A stretch of DNA of 64,000 bases from Apostichopus japonicus (GCF_037975245.1 NC_092583.1:11551764-11615763), one strand, 5' to 3'; shown: positions 34,081-46,586, counted from the stretch's first letter. A program made the numbers and translations. The notes: a model not told the origin generated them from the letters alone.

Positions 34081-34490
34081 ACCTCATCTTTTCATTGATT
34101 AATGCAACTGGAGCACATAGTTTAATAACTGGGCTGTGTTGGTAACGCAATTACGCTTACAGGTACCTAGGCATCCCCTGGGTCTACCAGTAGGCTAAAA
34201 AGCAGAGACTGTACCATCTAGCCTATCTGCGTTTTGGCATAACGACGAATATTACCCTTTGGAACAAGCCACCAATTAACCAACTGACTGCATTCTGAGA
34301 AACAGCCCAGGACTATGGAAGGTGGTATCTTCATTATTTCCACCTCATCTTTTCATTGATTAATGCAACTGGAGCACATAGTTTAATAACTGGGCTGTGT
34401 TGGTAACGCAATTACGCTTGCAGGTACCTAGGCATCCCCTGGGTCTACCAGTAGGCTAAAAAGCAGAGACTGTACCATCTAGCCTATCTG
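34081..34490. repeat. Local duplication in S2 (149-bp copies, 261 bp apart)
   Basis: The block 34081-34229 repeats at 34342-34490 with very few differences. In S1 and S3 the first copy is absent and a 16-bp sequence (tcagtaacacaacctg) stands in its place. Confidence 0.9.
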
Positions 34491-35263
34491 CTGTATCTGG
34501 TCAGATGGAGTATGTTCTAATTAAGTATGTCTCATAGGCCGGATAAAGACATGCGAATAATCTATTGCTCATAAGAAGGGGCAAAACTGTCCCGGTCCAC
34601 ATATTACATAATATGCCTACTAACATATTGCTACATCTCTTTCAACATAGAGATTCACAGAAAGTTCGGCTATCCAAGACCCATGGCAACTAGTAAATGT
34701 GTAGAATTGCATCATATGATCTAAGCATAGCTCGATTAGGGGACACTTTGTACAACTAAAAAACAATGTGTATGCATTACAGTGACGGGTAATGTTCGAT
34801 AGCATCATAAACATTCATAATAAAACTAAATAAATATCCCAGTGTGGGTTCTTGTTAGACCAATAACTAAAAGTAATTTCAATACTCTCATATCACCTCA
34901 AAGAAGGTTACATCATAACGATACACACATAAGATGCTAATGGTTGTGGGCCTTTTTAAGTGCTATAATCAACCCTATAAACATACTATGAAACAACAGA
35001 TCACAATAATAATGACTTCACCTGTAGACTCCCTATAGCCGTTACAGGTTCATAATGTTCAATTAATAAATACATTATGTGTGCTTTCGGCCACCACAGG
35101 AGATCGAAATAATAAATATAACAAACTTATATACACTTTATGAGGGCTGCTATTATGTGTGCACTCTGCCAGTGTACATTCACAACTAGAGTACACTAGA
35201 AATGCACAATGAAAATGAAAAGGCTCCTGAGGTTTGTGACAAAGTTAAAAGATAAACTCTTAC

Positions 35264-35436
35264 CAGTTTGAAAATTAATACAATTAATTTATAATAATCC
35301 TGTTCAGCTGGTTCATATTGCAGATTTACGGCAGTTTGGAGTGTCATGAAAGAGTTGCTTGCAAACTTGGGCGTTTCAATCAACTTTTCAATTTTTAGTA
35401 CAAAGAGAAACTGTGACAGAAATTTGTTGTCCCACC
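35264..35436 (-). CDS. Candidate internal exon of an unknown gene in S2
   Basis: 173 nt bracketed by an acceptor (TCTTGTAG) and a donor (CTG/GTAAGAG). The open frame has protein-like composition (WDNKFLSQFLFVLKIEKLIE, then LQTAVNLQYEPAEQDYYKL). It starts in phase 1 and ends in phase 0. An identical exon is in S3, while the S1 counterpart has a stop and a deletion. No flanking exon was convincingly joined. It could be an inactive fragment or a chance frame. Confidence 0.3.
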
Positions 35437-38273
35437 CTACAAGACAAGATTTACTCAAGACCCGGCCACACATCCTCAAGGAAGTAGACAAACTGTCTTT
35501 TTAGACTTTTAACTTATTCCACCATATATTACAGATGAATTACAAATCTCTCTACACTTAAATAAAACAAAGCCTGGCCTTTTAGTATTGGATTCGAAGA
35601 GACAAAACAGATTAACCACCGAATACTTGGATTAACATAAGAGTAACACTTACCACAAAAGGCTTAATTGGGGCTTGTTAGCCAACCAATGAGCACAAGG
35701 GAACAGTGTCCTCTTCTTAGCAGGAATTAGTCCAGCAAATACTGAGGGTAATGTACACATGGTCACTGACTCTGTGAGCATTACTATCAGATGGAACAAC
35801 AAGGAAATGAGAGCAAATGGAAAATAAAACAAAAATGAAGAAGAAAGGTATACCATACAGGGGGACAAAACTATTGACACTACTATTGGGAAATATTAGG
35901 GTGCTACACAGAATTTCATACACGATAGCATAAATCGTGAAAACCGAATGGCCAATTGGTCAACAATATTATACGTGAATAGTAAGTAGTCTAGTGGTAT
36001 GGTTGCAGTACATTCCATGCTTGTACTTGTTGCGTGAGTAGCTTTAGACACTGAGCAGAACGGTAACGCTGTTTCTCTAGTGAATCGGTGTTACAGTTTC
36101 GGTACATTCAATAAGAGCTATATAAAAGAGGAAACAGGTGGTGTAAGTCAGGACCATGAAGACCATTGGTGTTAATTGTATAAAGATGATGTAGAAATCA
36201 CTAAAATGTTAAATTTGACCGCAAGGACAACAATACCTAGACCTAGATTAAATGATTTAAGCCGTTCTAAATTTTAGCCTAACCATATCTTAGAATTAAC
36301 GGTAAGGAATCCCAAAACCATCATATGAACTTCATACAACGGAGATCCTTGCGATTAACATATCCCTATATCTAAGACCATTATCTTGCACGGTACGAGA
36401 GTAACTTGGGTTCTAAAGGTCGTGGCGTTGAGCTACCTTTTTGCTAATGTGTGATGTCATAGTGCCACTTGGGATGGTGTGGGAGGGGGGGGGGGTTAAT
36501 ATAGTTTAATTCTCTTGGTTTTGCTGGCACATACTCAATGTGAATGTAAACAGTACCATAAACAAATACCAGTATTATGGCAAATTAAAACATCAAAACA
36601 CGAGCTCGTTCTACTTTAGACTTCCTCCAGTCTTCAGTTTCATAAAAATGTAATAACTCCATGAAGAAATACGGCTGTTCTTAGCTTTTGACGGCGTTGC
36701 TTATCACAAGCATCACGCTGGCCTAAATCATAACTACCTTTTTCTGGCTTAGTAATACCTAGTTACAGAGTTAAAGGTCACATCCTTTTACACGGAACTT
36801 TGGAAGGTTCTAAGCATAGTTTCTTTTTTTCTTAAGTAGTTACTGTGCTTCAGAAGACGGGGAAGGGGAAGGCGCGTTTAGACAGGATGGATGTTTTCGT
36901 CCACAGGCTGAGAACTCCAGTGTCATAGGGGAAGTTATACCAGACCTCTTAGGGAAATTAACCAAATCAGAACATGGACACACAAACCAAGTAAACTTCA
37001 CCAAACTGAAACACCTTCATCCCAGGTTTCAATACATTGGCATTGTGAACCCTTAAAGTTGCTCGACAAACGAAAGGTGAAGGCACTTTTTTGGTCCAAA
37101 AACAAAAGCTTCCAAAACGTTTGAAAAATACTTATAAACTATTGTCAGAGACGTTTCACATTTCACAAAATACATTAATTTAATAAAGAAGAATTACACA
37201 CAATTTTCCTTGGTCCGTGTGCTTCATAAAAGTTACGACTTAACAGATTACGACACTGGACTTATTAGTTTTGAACTGAATCATGTGTTTTCGCATTAGT
37301 ATGGATTGATGGATATTATGCGAACTTCGTCATTATTGATGTTAATGTATTTTCAAATGGTACAATGAGAGTTGTGAAATATTGAGTCGATACAAGTTGA
37401 ATGCTTTTAGGAGTAATTTTGATCAATTCATTCATTAAATTATTTAAAATGTAACGAAAACGACAAGATGTTTCGATCGTTGAAATATATTTGTCAATAA
37501 ACCATAAAATATTTCTGACTCGTTAGTATTTAGTAATATTTTATAAACAGACGGTTACGAGCAAAAATGTTTATATTCATCATATTAACCATGATGCATT
37601 CCAATTACGTCATGTATTTGTCCATCCACTTGGCTTCAGAACGTCTACTAGGAAGATTTTATAAAAAATATCATATTGTATCACTTTAGAAGTGATAAAT
37701 AATAAAAAAAACCTATAACACACCAACGATGCAAGACTTGAGATACATCATTAAAGACACGGCGCCTGCCAATATACTAGTAAAGAGCTTTTTAAGGATC
37801 CACACTTTATACCAGAGAGTATCCAACCCATCATGCCACGCAAATTGACTTCCTAAACAATTTTAGGCCCAGTTTCTAACTCGGTGAAGACAGCACCTGA
37901 ATGGATAAATGAGGAAGAGAATACATTCATAAGTACAGCTAAGTGTTTGACAATAACTGTAGCAAATAAAAAGAGGATAGCAGTCATTATTATGAGTGAT
38001 TACCGTACTTGTTAAAATAGCTAATGTTTGCAACTTTAGGCTTAAATAAACTCTCCTTTGAAGATAGAAGCTAATAAATATCTTTTAAAACCATAACATG
38101 GGCATGCTAGAATATCGAAGTTTGCACACCTTTCGATGTCAGGCAAAACTTCACAGAGAATAACAGGAAATCACTTTTTGAAAAACATGTAGCAATTTCA
38201 GTCCGCTAACATTGGCGAGTTGGAATAACGCAAATGGAATTTAATTGTGGCTGTCGAAAGTAAACTAAGTTTT

Positions 38274-38713
38274 CTAACCTTTGCAAATATCTTTCATGCT
38301 AAGGCAGTCCACGAATGGATCTTGTACTGGCTGTGTCTCAAATGTATAGTCGATACTGGCAGCAGGATTTTTCGCCAATTCGAAGCACATGAATGGAACT
38401 TCATGACAGATGAGGCCAGATAAATCCACCTGGAAGTCCATCTCTTTAAAGACGAGATTTTCACCAGTATTTAGAGTTTGGTTATCTTGTACAGCTGTCA
38501 AGATCTGTGGCTGCTCGTTAACGCGTCTTCTTTTCCCCTTGGTGTTTTTAGAGAAGAAAGTTTTGACTTGCCATAAGTCCTCTCCAACTACCGTTGTCGT
38601 CAACTGTTTATTTGTAGTAGCCTTTAGTTTGACTGTCGTTTGGGTGTCGTTGGTATTTTCCGCAATGATCTCAGGACTTATTAGTTTTGCGTGTAGCTTA
38701 GTAAAGACAACTC
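38274..38713 (-). CDS. Gene 3 repeat domain copy 3 exon
   Basis: 440 nt including the stop, with the same structure as gene 1 exon 5. It is nearly identical to gene 4. Confidence 0.83.
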
Positions 38714-41700
38714 CTGTAACAAGATAAGAAAAGCATAGATTACCAAAACCTTCTTGGAATTTTCAGAACTTGTTTAGAATGATCCGATTTTGTTTCTCGT
38801 CTTTTGTTTACATATAGATCCATTTTGTTGTATTTTGTTCCATAACAAGAAGCCTACTGGAAAAGGCCTTAACCATGGCTAAGGATCACACCCACATCTC
38901 CAACCAAGACGTACAAATCATAATGCACTCCAGGAAGTCACTCCTTTTCGACAACGGCACACCCTGGATGAAGAAAGGACACAACGACCTCTTTGATGTC
39001 ACAATGGGCAGCTACGTTGAGGCCAAGGTATGCGAGCTTGTAGGACTCTACATCCTAAACACACTAGCAAGAGAATATGGGAAGGAATACATCGGGCTTT
39101 ACAGGGACGACGGCCTAGCAGCCTTCAAAAACACCAACGGAAGTAAAGCAGACCGGATAAGAAAACACATGATCAGCTTATTCAAAGAACTGGGGCTCAA
39201 CATCACCATCGATTGCAACCTGAAGATCACCAACTTCCTCGACGTAACATTCAACCTCATCACCGGAAAACACTACCCTTACAGGAAGCCCAACGACCAC
39301 CCAGTGTACATCCACAGGAATTCCAACCACCCACCAAACATCATCAGGTCCCTGCCAGCCTCAATCAGCAGACGTATCTCCGCCATCTCCCACGACGAGG
39401 AGATCTTTAAGAAAGCCGCACCAGCCTACGAGGAAGCACTCAAGTCAAGTAATTACACCGAGGGTTTCTCATACATCGCCCACCAACCTACCAAGAACAA
39501 CCGAAACAGAAGGCGCAACATCATCTGGTTCAACCCACCATTTAGCAGCAACGTAGCCACGAACATAGGAGGCACATTCCTGAAACTTATCAACAAACAC
39601 TTCCCGAAGACATCGAAACTACACAAGATTTTCAACAGAAACACCGTGAAAGTCAGTTACAGTTGCATGCCCAACATCGCCAGCATCATCAAAGGACACA
39701 ACAAACGTATAGCAGCCACCCACACATCGAAAGAAAAGGAAGCCTGCAACTGCCGAAAAAAGGACACATGCCCACTAAATGGAAACTGCCAGGCATCTAA
39801 CATCATATACAAGGCCAAAGTGAAAACCATCGACAACTGCAAGACATACATCGGCCTTACAGAACCCCCCCCCCCCCCCCTTCAAGCTCAGATACGGTAA
39901 CCACAAGATGTCGCTCAACCACGAAAAACACCAAAACGCAACGGAACTCTCGAAGCACATCTGGCAGCTGAAACAGAACAACCAGCCATTCACTATCAAT
40001 TGGTCGATCGCCAGCAGAGCCAAAGCCTACAGCAACGAGTCGAAGCGGTGCAACCTCTGTCTCACTGAAAAACTCATCATTATCAACACAGACAAACGGA
40101 CCCTCCTGAACAAACGCCCAGAGCTCATATCGAAGTGTCGCCACGAAAACAAGTTCTACATAAACAACTCCAGTCCAACCACCAAACACCGTCAAGAGAA
40201 CCACACACAACTATGGAGCGAGCACCGAAGGAAGGCAAAAACCTCAACAGCAGAACGGACGCAAAAGAGAATACACCAACAGCCGAACACCGAAGAAAGT
40301 CTTACAAACCCACCAACAGAACGGACGCAAAAGAGAATACACCGGCAGAACAATACACCAACAACCGCATAATCTCCGGTAATCCCGACGAGGATCCTAT
40401 ATATTCATGGAGCATAACTTGAAGCTACAGAGCGGTGAGGTGGCAGAACGGGAGAGTACACGTCTGCAGTACCTGAGGTCCCTGGTTCAAACCTCGGTGT
40501 CGACACTGACACCAATTTTCACCCCGCTCCTTTCTCGTGGTAGGAAAGTGGCTACACGTGGAAAGCGGTACTCACGTCCTTCGGAGGGGACGTTAAATTG
40601 CGGTCCCGGGAGCAGGACTACACACCCCTGCCTCGTTACTTCAGGGCATTTCGAAAAGAGAAGGCGAGTTTCGCCGGTGTCCTTCCACGCACAAAAACTT
40701 GGAACCTCAATAATTTCCGACTAAGGATTTCCTTAGTCTGCTGAAGCACCTTCGGGTGGAAGCGTAATACGAGGTGTATCATATCATATCTTGAAGCTAC
40801 CAGTTGTCTGAAGATCGCTATAAAGCGTGAAACTCCGAGTTACAACTACTAGTGTTCCACTAGTCTCATCTAGTATCAACATATATTCCGCTCTGTCCGA
40901 TGGACATAGAGCACTCTGCGCCAAGATAGATGCCAACCTACTCTATATATATATATATATATTATCTATATTACCTTGATAAGTAATACCTAACATATCG
41001 GCAGAGGCATTGTACCAAAATTATACTGCTATATATAGACTATTGGTAGTCTGCTGCGTTTTAGATTCGCCTTTCATGCCAAAAGCTGGATACTAATGTT
41101 AACTAATGTCAGCAAAATCTTATTTTACCCTCTCGTTTAGAGAAACACATTAAAATAGCATTCATATTTTGTTTGTTTGTTTGATTAAAAAAAAATAAAA
41201 ACAGAAATTCAATGAGTTTGTTGACATAGAACATCGAGTTATAAATTAAGCACGTACCAAAAAACATCAGCTCATTAGGAAAGAAATAAAAACATGGAAT
41301 GTCATTCGTATTGAAACATAAAATGTCTTTCAATGGAAAACTCACAAACACATTGACACATATACATACAGACATACATACAAACACTCATATGATATCT
41401 TTGGTTGGACTCTATACATGTGATGCTTACACCCAAATGTGTAACACACTGAATCAAATATGTTTAGTGGGCGTTTTATTATGAACAAGAGAGTAACAAA
41501 AGTGTTAAAATATTTGGTTAGGGCCAGTTGCAAGACACATTGGTATCCTAATCTCAGCACTGTAGTTTAAGCGACAAAAATAACATCAGTATTTATAAAC
41601 ACGAAGAAGACTAACAGCAAAAATAATTGACGAATGTCGCTAAAACTAATAAATAGTCTGTTTTATCAAGTTTTATCGAAAATGTTACAACTGGTTTGCT

Positions 41701-44700
41701 CTCTGCTGATTTTTGCTTTTCTTATTTATTGTTATTGTTTTTGATACTGAAGTAAACAATTGTTCAATGGACAAAATTCTTCCATTAGCCTACTGGAGTT
41801 CAACAGATTTTTCCCTTAAAATATTGAAATTCCTTCTATCTTCCATTCCGCTAGGATTGAGATGCCCGTATGAGTGTATGGCCCCTCAGATGTTCTTACA
41901 CCCCCACCACCACGCCTACCAGCCCATCCTCACCTCAAGTCACCCAACCCACTTCCTCCAGTCCCACCTCTCTCTAAAAACAGTATAATCAGTTGGGAGC
42001 GCTAACTAGTGTTACCGACAATAATTGCCCAGTACTTGATTATTTTACATGCAAAGTCTAGACTACAGTTTTATATCAATGTTAAAGACTTCCTACTGGC
42101 AACATATATTAATCATGAATTTAAGCATGATTTGAGTTCGGATTGGGTTGTGTTGGTTTTGAGGTGCGGAGTGTGTTGGTGGGTCGGGCGGAGAGGGGTG
42201 TGTTATTTTAACCCCATTATCAGTTGGCTTAAAGTTTATGGTGTACAGTCTTTAAATGTCGTAGAGACGAAAATGGTATCTTAGCTTGAGGGAGGGATAA
42301 ATGCTGGTTTACGCATATATGTATCAATTTAATAACGAAGTTATACAAAGATTAAACTCTTGAATGCAGAGATTTAAATTTCATTCTTGAGAGTGTTCCA
42401 TTATGACATCTTTCTTTTCGGATTAAATTATCATGCATTCTCGGAATGCAAACCAACTAAAATGCAGCTCCAAATAGAGCTATACGTGACGTCACTCTTC
42501 GGTTATAAGAGTGAATACCACTCCTCTATTAAGAGTGATCATGTCCTACATAGTCACAAATTGAAATGCCACTCTCTGGAATAAGAATCTAAGGGCGTAA
42601 GTCATTACGTCACATGACGCCACGATGCTTTTTAGGACACGTGGCTTATCACGATATTGTAGAATGCGCTTTAAATATGTTGTGTTGCACCCAGTCTGAT
42701 TCAAGCAATGGCGAATATAGGCTACTGTTTAGTATGTACCTGACGTCACAATATCGATCGTGCTTTGTATTCAATGTGATATGTAGATATATACAACGTG
42801 TCACATTTTCAAACACCACAGAATTTCATATGAAGTCTTCGGGGCTGCTTACTATGTGTTGTTGGGCCCATCCTCCTCCCTCCTGTTTTTTGCAGTCGTC
42901 CAACATCCGTTTTCAAAGAAAAACGATTAGCATTGTCTTCACTGCTACAGGAATTTCTAAAGTATTAACACGTACACTGTTATAAATTAGTCTCAACCCC
43001 GAAACCACATGTGCGTGTGAAATGGAGTACGGATCTTCTGGAGAACCTACCCAACCCCATCGGCCAGTTTTAACCTCAACCCAAAATTTAGAAAGGGAAA
43101 CTTCCTTTTCAAATCTGATGTTAAGACACAAATCAGCTATACGACAAACATGTCTCCACGTAAATCAAAATAATACCGTAAATACAGTATAAATTCAAAC
43201 GAATACATATGATATTTGGATTGAATTACCTTTGCAGGTCCCCAGACGAACGCATTTTGTTTGCCTCTCGTACTCCTCCCGGTAAACTGTGTAAGTAAAA
43301 TCCAAATCAAAGTTGGGTTCTGGGTCATCCGTCATATTAAACTTGATACAAAAGTATTTGAAGTCAGCACAGACGCCCTCCGTAGCGTCAAATGAATAAC
43401 GCAGTTTGTTGAAATTCCATCTCTTGTCCGGAGGTGCGTAATCTGATTTGGCTTTTGAAAATTCAAGAGCTCTCTGTTTTGCCGATAGCACGTTAGCATT
43501 ATACGAAAATTTTTCTCCAGAACCATCGCTGTTTCTACTGACCCAAGCGCCTATCCTCCACATATTTTCTCCTCGTATTTTCTTTGACGTCCGTCCTTTG
43601 AATATTTCTACGTCTGCCGCGAATTTGAACTTGTTTATTTTGCCCTCGGTAACCCTTGTACCCGCCGTGAATCGGTTGAACAAGTCATACAATTCCATTG
43701 CTGGGTAAAAGAAAAAACAAATAGTCAAAAGTAAGTATGTATTTATACAAAGACAAATTTAAGGAGAAGGAGAGAAGGGAGAAGGAGAGAAGGGAGAAGG
43801 AGGAGGGGGAGGAGAAGGGGAGGCAGGGAGAAGGAGAAGAAGGAGGAGGCAGTGAGTAGGTGGATGAGATGGAAGAGAAGAGAAGGATGGGAGACGGAGG
43901 AGTAGCAGGAGACGGCAAGGAGAAAGAAGGAGATGTGAAAGGAGAAGGAGAACGTAAGGAGGAGGAGAAAGAGAACGGAATGAGGGAAGAAGGAGGAGAA
44001 AGGGAATACGAGGCAGGAGAAAGGAGAAGGAAGAGGCAGTGAAGTAGGCGGATGAGATGCAAGAAAAGAGTCGGATGGGAGACGCAGGAGTAGCAGGATA
44101 AGGCAAGGAGAAAGGAGATGGAAAAGGAGGAGGTGACGCAGGAGGAGAAGGTGCAAGGAGGAAATCGAGGGGGAGGTGACGTAAGAAGATTTGACGGAGG
44201 AAAAGAAGGAGAAGGGAAGGAGATGAAGTAGGAGGAGGTGACGTAGGAGGAGGAGATGGCGGAGAAGGAAAGAAAAGGAGTTGGTGACGGAGGAGGGGTT
44301 AAGGAGGAGGAGGTAAAGAAAATATTACTTACTGTAAGGACACAGTGGACAGCACTCTCCGGTTATTTTGACAGGATTGGTACATTTTGCTGTTCCACAA
44401 CTGATAATGTCACAATCTGTGGTACCGTTGCGACAAGTACACAATGTACAAGAGTCGATAGTCCATTGGTCATTATTTAATTTCAAATCGCCTCTAAACA
44501 CACACGGTATCCTATCGCCGATGTCACTCGATGAAGCAGACACTGTAAAACAACAGAATAAAAAAAAAACACACATATGCAAATGTTAGATAAAAGGCAG
44601 AAAGAAAACATCAACCCATGACGACTTCGATGTAAAGTAGCAAAACAGAATAACTGAAAGGAGCACTTTTTGGTTGCTCATAAGTTTACCAAAACCTACG

Positions 44701-46511
44701 ATTATACTATTTGCTCAAACTGTATAGGTCAAACATTTATTTCCAAATCGAAGCTTAATGAATCAGCGAGAAAGTAATGAGCAGGCTTTGATCCTCAACA
44801 TTTCGTCGCCTAGATAAAAGCGCATAATTGAAAAGAAACTTCAACAACTTATTTATATCGTTAGATGGTTTTAACATTGAAAAGCATTGAGAATGTACCA
44901 AAACCACACAGATTTTGTTTAAGACATTCACGATCAAACAGGGGGTTGATTTTTTTAACCACCAACGGCGTACGGGTATTCACTGAGCGGATTACATGCG
45001 AAGGACGAACAAGTGGGTTGAGGGTATGGTAATTTGGTCACGTGACTGTAAGGTGCCTATCCCAGTTATCTCAGTGTACCACAATGGGCATGTTTGCCAT
45101 GCAGAACATATAAGTTTTATAATAGATTCATAAGTGAAGGGACGTAGATCGTCATCCATGAAATTTCATCCTAAATTTATTCTGCCTTAGCGCCATCACT
45201 TTTGATTCTCCGCGCGTGGTGTGAAACTCATACTGTCAAAAAAAGTTGGAACTGTCAAATTAAGTATCCTAAGCCAATTCGTAGCAAGATCTTTGCTATG
45301 AAGTAAAAGTGAAAAAAAAAGGAAAAGTTGATTGTTGTGATTTTTTCTATTACCCATATCTTCCCTCCATACCGGAAGCAGTAACGATCAAGGGTCAAAT
45401 ATACACAAATGCTGAAAGAACAACCTCTGAATCTTTGCCCATCATCAAGGATAGTTTTATGGTGACACACAAGACTAAATACTGTCTGTTGCTATATCTA
45501 TAGTTTTGGGGAAAACGTGCCACTGTTTTTAAGTACTTGTGGTTTCTGTTCAGTCTGATCTCAGTACAAACTGCATGGTCCATATGGTCCCTATATACCC
45601 TCATACTTAATACATGTTTCCCTCCCTTTTTCTCCTAAACAATTCTCCATGGTTTACGTTCCACGGTTCAGGTTGGTACTTTGCCTAAAGCGACTGTCCG
45701 CAGACTATATATGGGGCGCCGCCCAAATATGGATCGCGAACAATTTACGGTGGGTCGCTTGATCATTCAAGAATTATGGAAATTTATCTATAATATATAC
45801 ATAATAAACACTTTATGTTTGTTTGTACTCCGAGCATCAATTCTGAGCCTGCGTGGGTGTCTAGTGGGTCGTAGCTCAGTCCTCATGAAAGCTTCTGTGT
45901 TGTAGGGCCTACAAGTTTGTTGTCCGCTGGATTCAATTGCACTTCTAGCTTGTGATCATGGAGGCAATAAATGACTCCACGAAGCTTGTCAAATGGATCT
46001 CAATTGTTTGAACAGGAGTGTGCAGGACAAGACAAAACAGTGATGGGGAAAGGTCGGGGAGTGTGAAAGACAAGCATCGCGTTAAAAGACCATCATGTGC
46101 CGTCGTCAGCAGCTAGAATGCGCACAAATGAATAATGTTTGTAAGACAAGAATAAATGATTCATTTTGTTCGTGTTTCTTGCTTTTTTTTGTCCCGAGCT
46201 TTGCCTATACGCAATAAATATTAATTAAAACAGATCCTACCCTTTCATCTCCTCACCCCTCCCCCTCCCCCCCCATTCCTTGCGTCTTACATATGTTTCA
46301 ACACTATAGTTTGAAAAGAAGGCAGATAAAAGATGAACTAACCTGAATAGTCGGAGAAGGACAACGATACGCCATTTCCTCCCACATCGGAATCGACATC
46401 AAGAGGGTTTGGTATCTGAGATGAAACTGTTCCACTGAGACAAAGTAATATTACACATGATGCAACGGTAACAGCCAATAAGCGATGCAGGTTAACCGTG
46501 CGGTCCCCCAT
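38274..46511 (-). CDS. Gene 3: secreted VWC protein lacking domain copy 2
   Basis: Minus-strand join of 46511-46343, 44542-44333, 43700-43230 and 38713-38274. The total is 1290 nt, giving 429 residues. The order is signal peptide, VWC, copy 1, copy 3. The copy 2 exon present in genes 1 and 4 is missing, and PLE 2 occupies that place. Because both neighbours are phase 1, the junction still reads in frame (AAA G/GA GTT). All remaining exons are open, with consensus splice sites, so a shorter protein is plausible. Whether splicing across the PLE works is unknown. Confidence 0.75.
38821..39900 (+). pseudogene. PLE 2 reverse transcriptase, N-terminally truncated and frameshifted
   Basis: Open from the left border. 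It contains SITRSLLEKAL, the DLFDVTMGSYVEAKVCELVG block, the catalytic-like LYRDDGLAAF motif, TNFLDVTFNL, PYRKPNDHPVY and a C-rich finger (CNCRKKDTCPLNGNC) leading into the GIY-YIG start TYIGLTE. The frame is then lost in a run of 16 C residues at 39865-39880. Motif A and everything upstream are missing. Confidence 0.8.
39881..40372 (+). pseudogene. PLE 2 GIY-YIG C-terminal part (after frameshift)
   Basis: The frame resumes at FKLRYGNHKMSLNHEK and continues with NATELSKHIWQLK, CNLCLTEKL, RTLLNKRPELISKCRH. A 27-bp unit (40251-40277 and 40317-40343) is repeated 66 bp apart in frame near the C-terminus. Confidence 0.78.
40429..40789 (+). mobile_element. tRNA-derived SINE nested in PLE 2
   Basis: Flanked by the perfect 11-bp duplication CTTGAAGCTAC (40418-40428 and 40790-40800). 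Box A TGGCAGAACGG is at 40441 and box B GGTTCAAACC at 40484. The body contains ccttcggaggggacgttaaa, a word I associate with conserved SINE central domains. The 3' tail is a short (ATATC)n repeat. It is younger than PLE 2. Confidence 0.85.
40802..40847 (+). ncRNA. Hammerhead-ribozyme-like motif of PLE 2
   Basis: Helix I is AGTTGT/ACAACT, the core is CTGAAGA, helix II is CGCT/AGCG, then GAAA, helix III is ACT/AGT around CCG, then T at the cleavage position before helix I. This is the most complete type I fit of the four in the window. Confidence 0.65.
40942..40962. repeat. (TA)n tract at the PLE 2 right border
   Basis: Equivalent to the intron microsatellite of units A, B and D. Confidence 0.9.
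43230..43700 (-). CDS. Gene 3 repeat domain copy 1 exon
   Basis: 471 nt, the same length and phases as in genes 1 and 4. It retains GENMWRIGAW, CADFKYFCIKF and the terminal cysteine pair. Confidence 0.85.
43760..44318. repeat. Expanded polypurine tract in gene 3 intron 2
   Basis: GGA/GAAGGA-rich on the + strand over about 560 bp, roughly twice the length in gene 1. It contains an internal near-duplicate (gaggcag...gtaggcggatgagatg near 43840-43870 and 44028-44060). Open frames across it reflect composition only. Confidence 0.93.
44333..44542 (-). CDS. Gene 3 VWC exon
   Basis: 70 codons, one fewer than in gene 1. Ten cysteines are in VWC order (PCVF, SCTLCTC, DC, SC, KC, CCPLC). Confidence 0.87.
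46343..46511 (-). CDS. Gene 3 signal peptide exon
   Basis: 56 codons plus one base, starting MGDRTVNLHRLLAVTVASC. The linker differs strongly from gene 1 (NPLDVDSDVGGNG), while the signal peptide is nearly unchanged. Confidence 0.83.
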
Positions 46512-46579
46512 TGCCGCGATATTTTAATAAATACGATTATACTGTCCAGAAATCTCTCTTTACCCCTCCTTCAATTTGA

Positions 46580-46586
46580 ATATATA
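46580..46586 (-). promoter_or_regulatory. TATA-like box of gene 3
   Basis: TATATAT on the minus strand about 70 bp upstream of the ATG, with the gene 1 surroundings (attgtcaaa) conserved. Confidence 0.45.

Larger units (their letters stand above)
32278..36270. repeat. Spacer S2 (segmental duplication)
   Basis: Homologous to the right two thirds of S1 and S3, and nearly identical to S3 from about 34341 onwards. It contains a local duplication at 34081-34229 / 34342-34490. The only coding candidate is the exon at 35264-35436. Confidence 0.85.
38821..40941 (+). mobile_element. Penelope-like element 2, 5'-truncated
   Basis: It starts inside RT motif A and ends at a (TA)n tract. The family differs from the 15 kb PLE. 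Insertion coincides with the loss of about 730 bp that holds the copy 2 exon in units A and D. The right border lies at the intron (TA)n tract. A SINE is nested in the 3' UTR. Confidence 0.82.

Noticed and set aside
43685-44156. Overlapping frames rich in serine, leucine and proline, also at 8931 and 61860
   Set aside because: They lie in the polypyrimidine strand of intron 2, several frames are open simultaneously, and lengths differ between copies.
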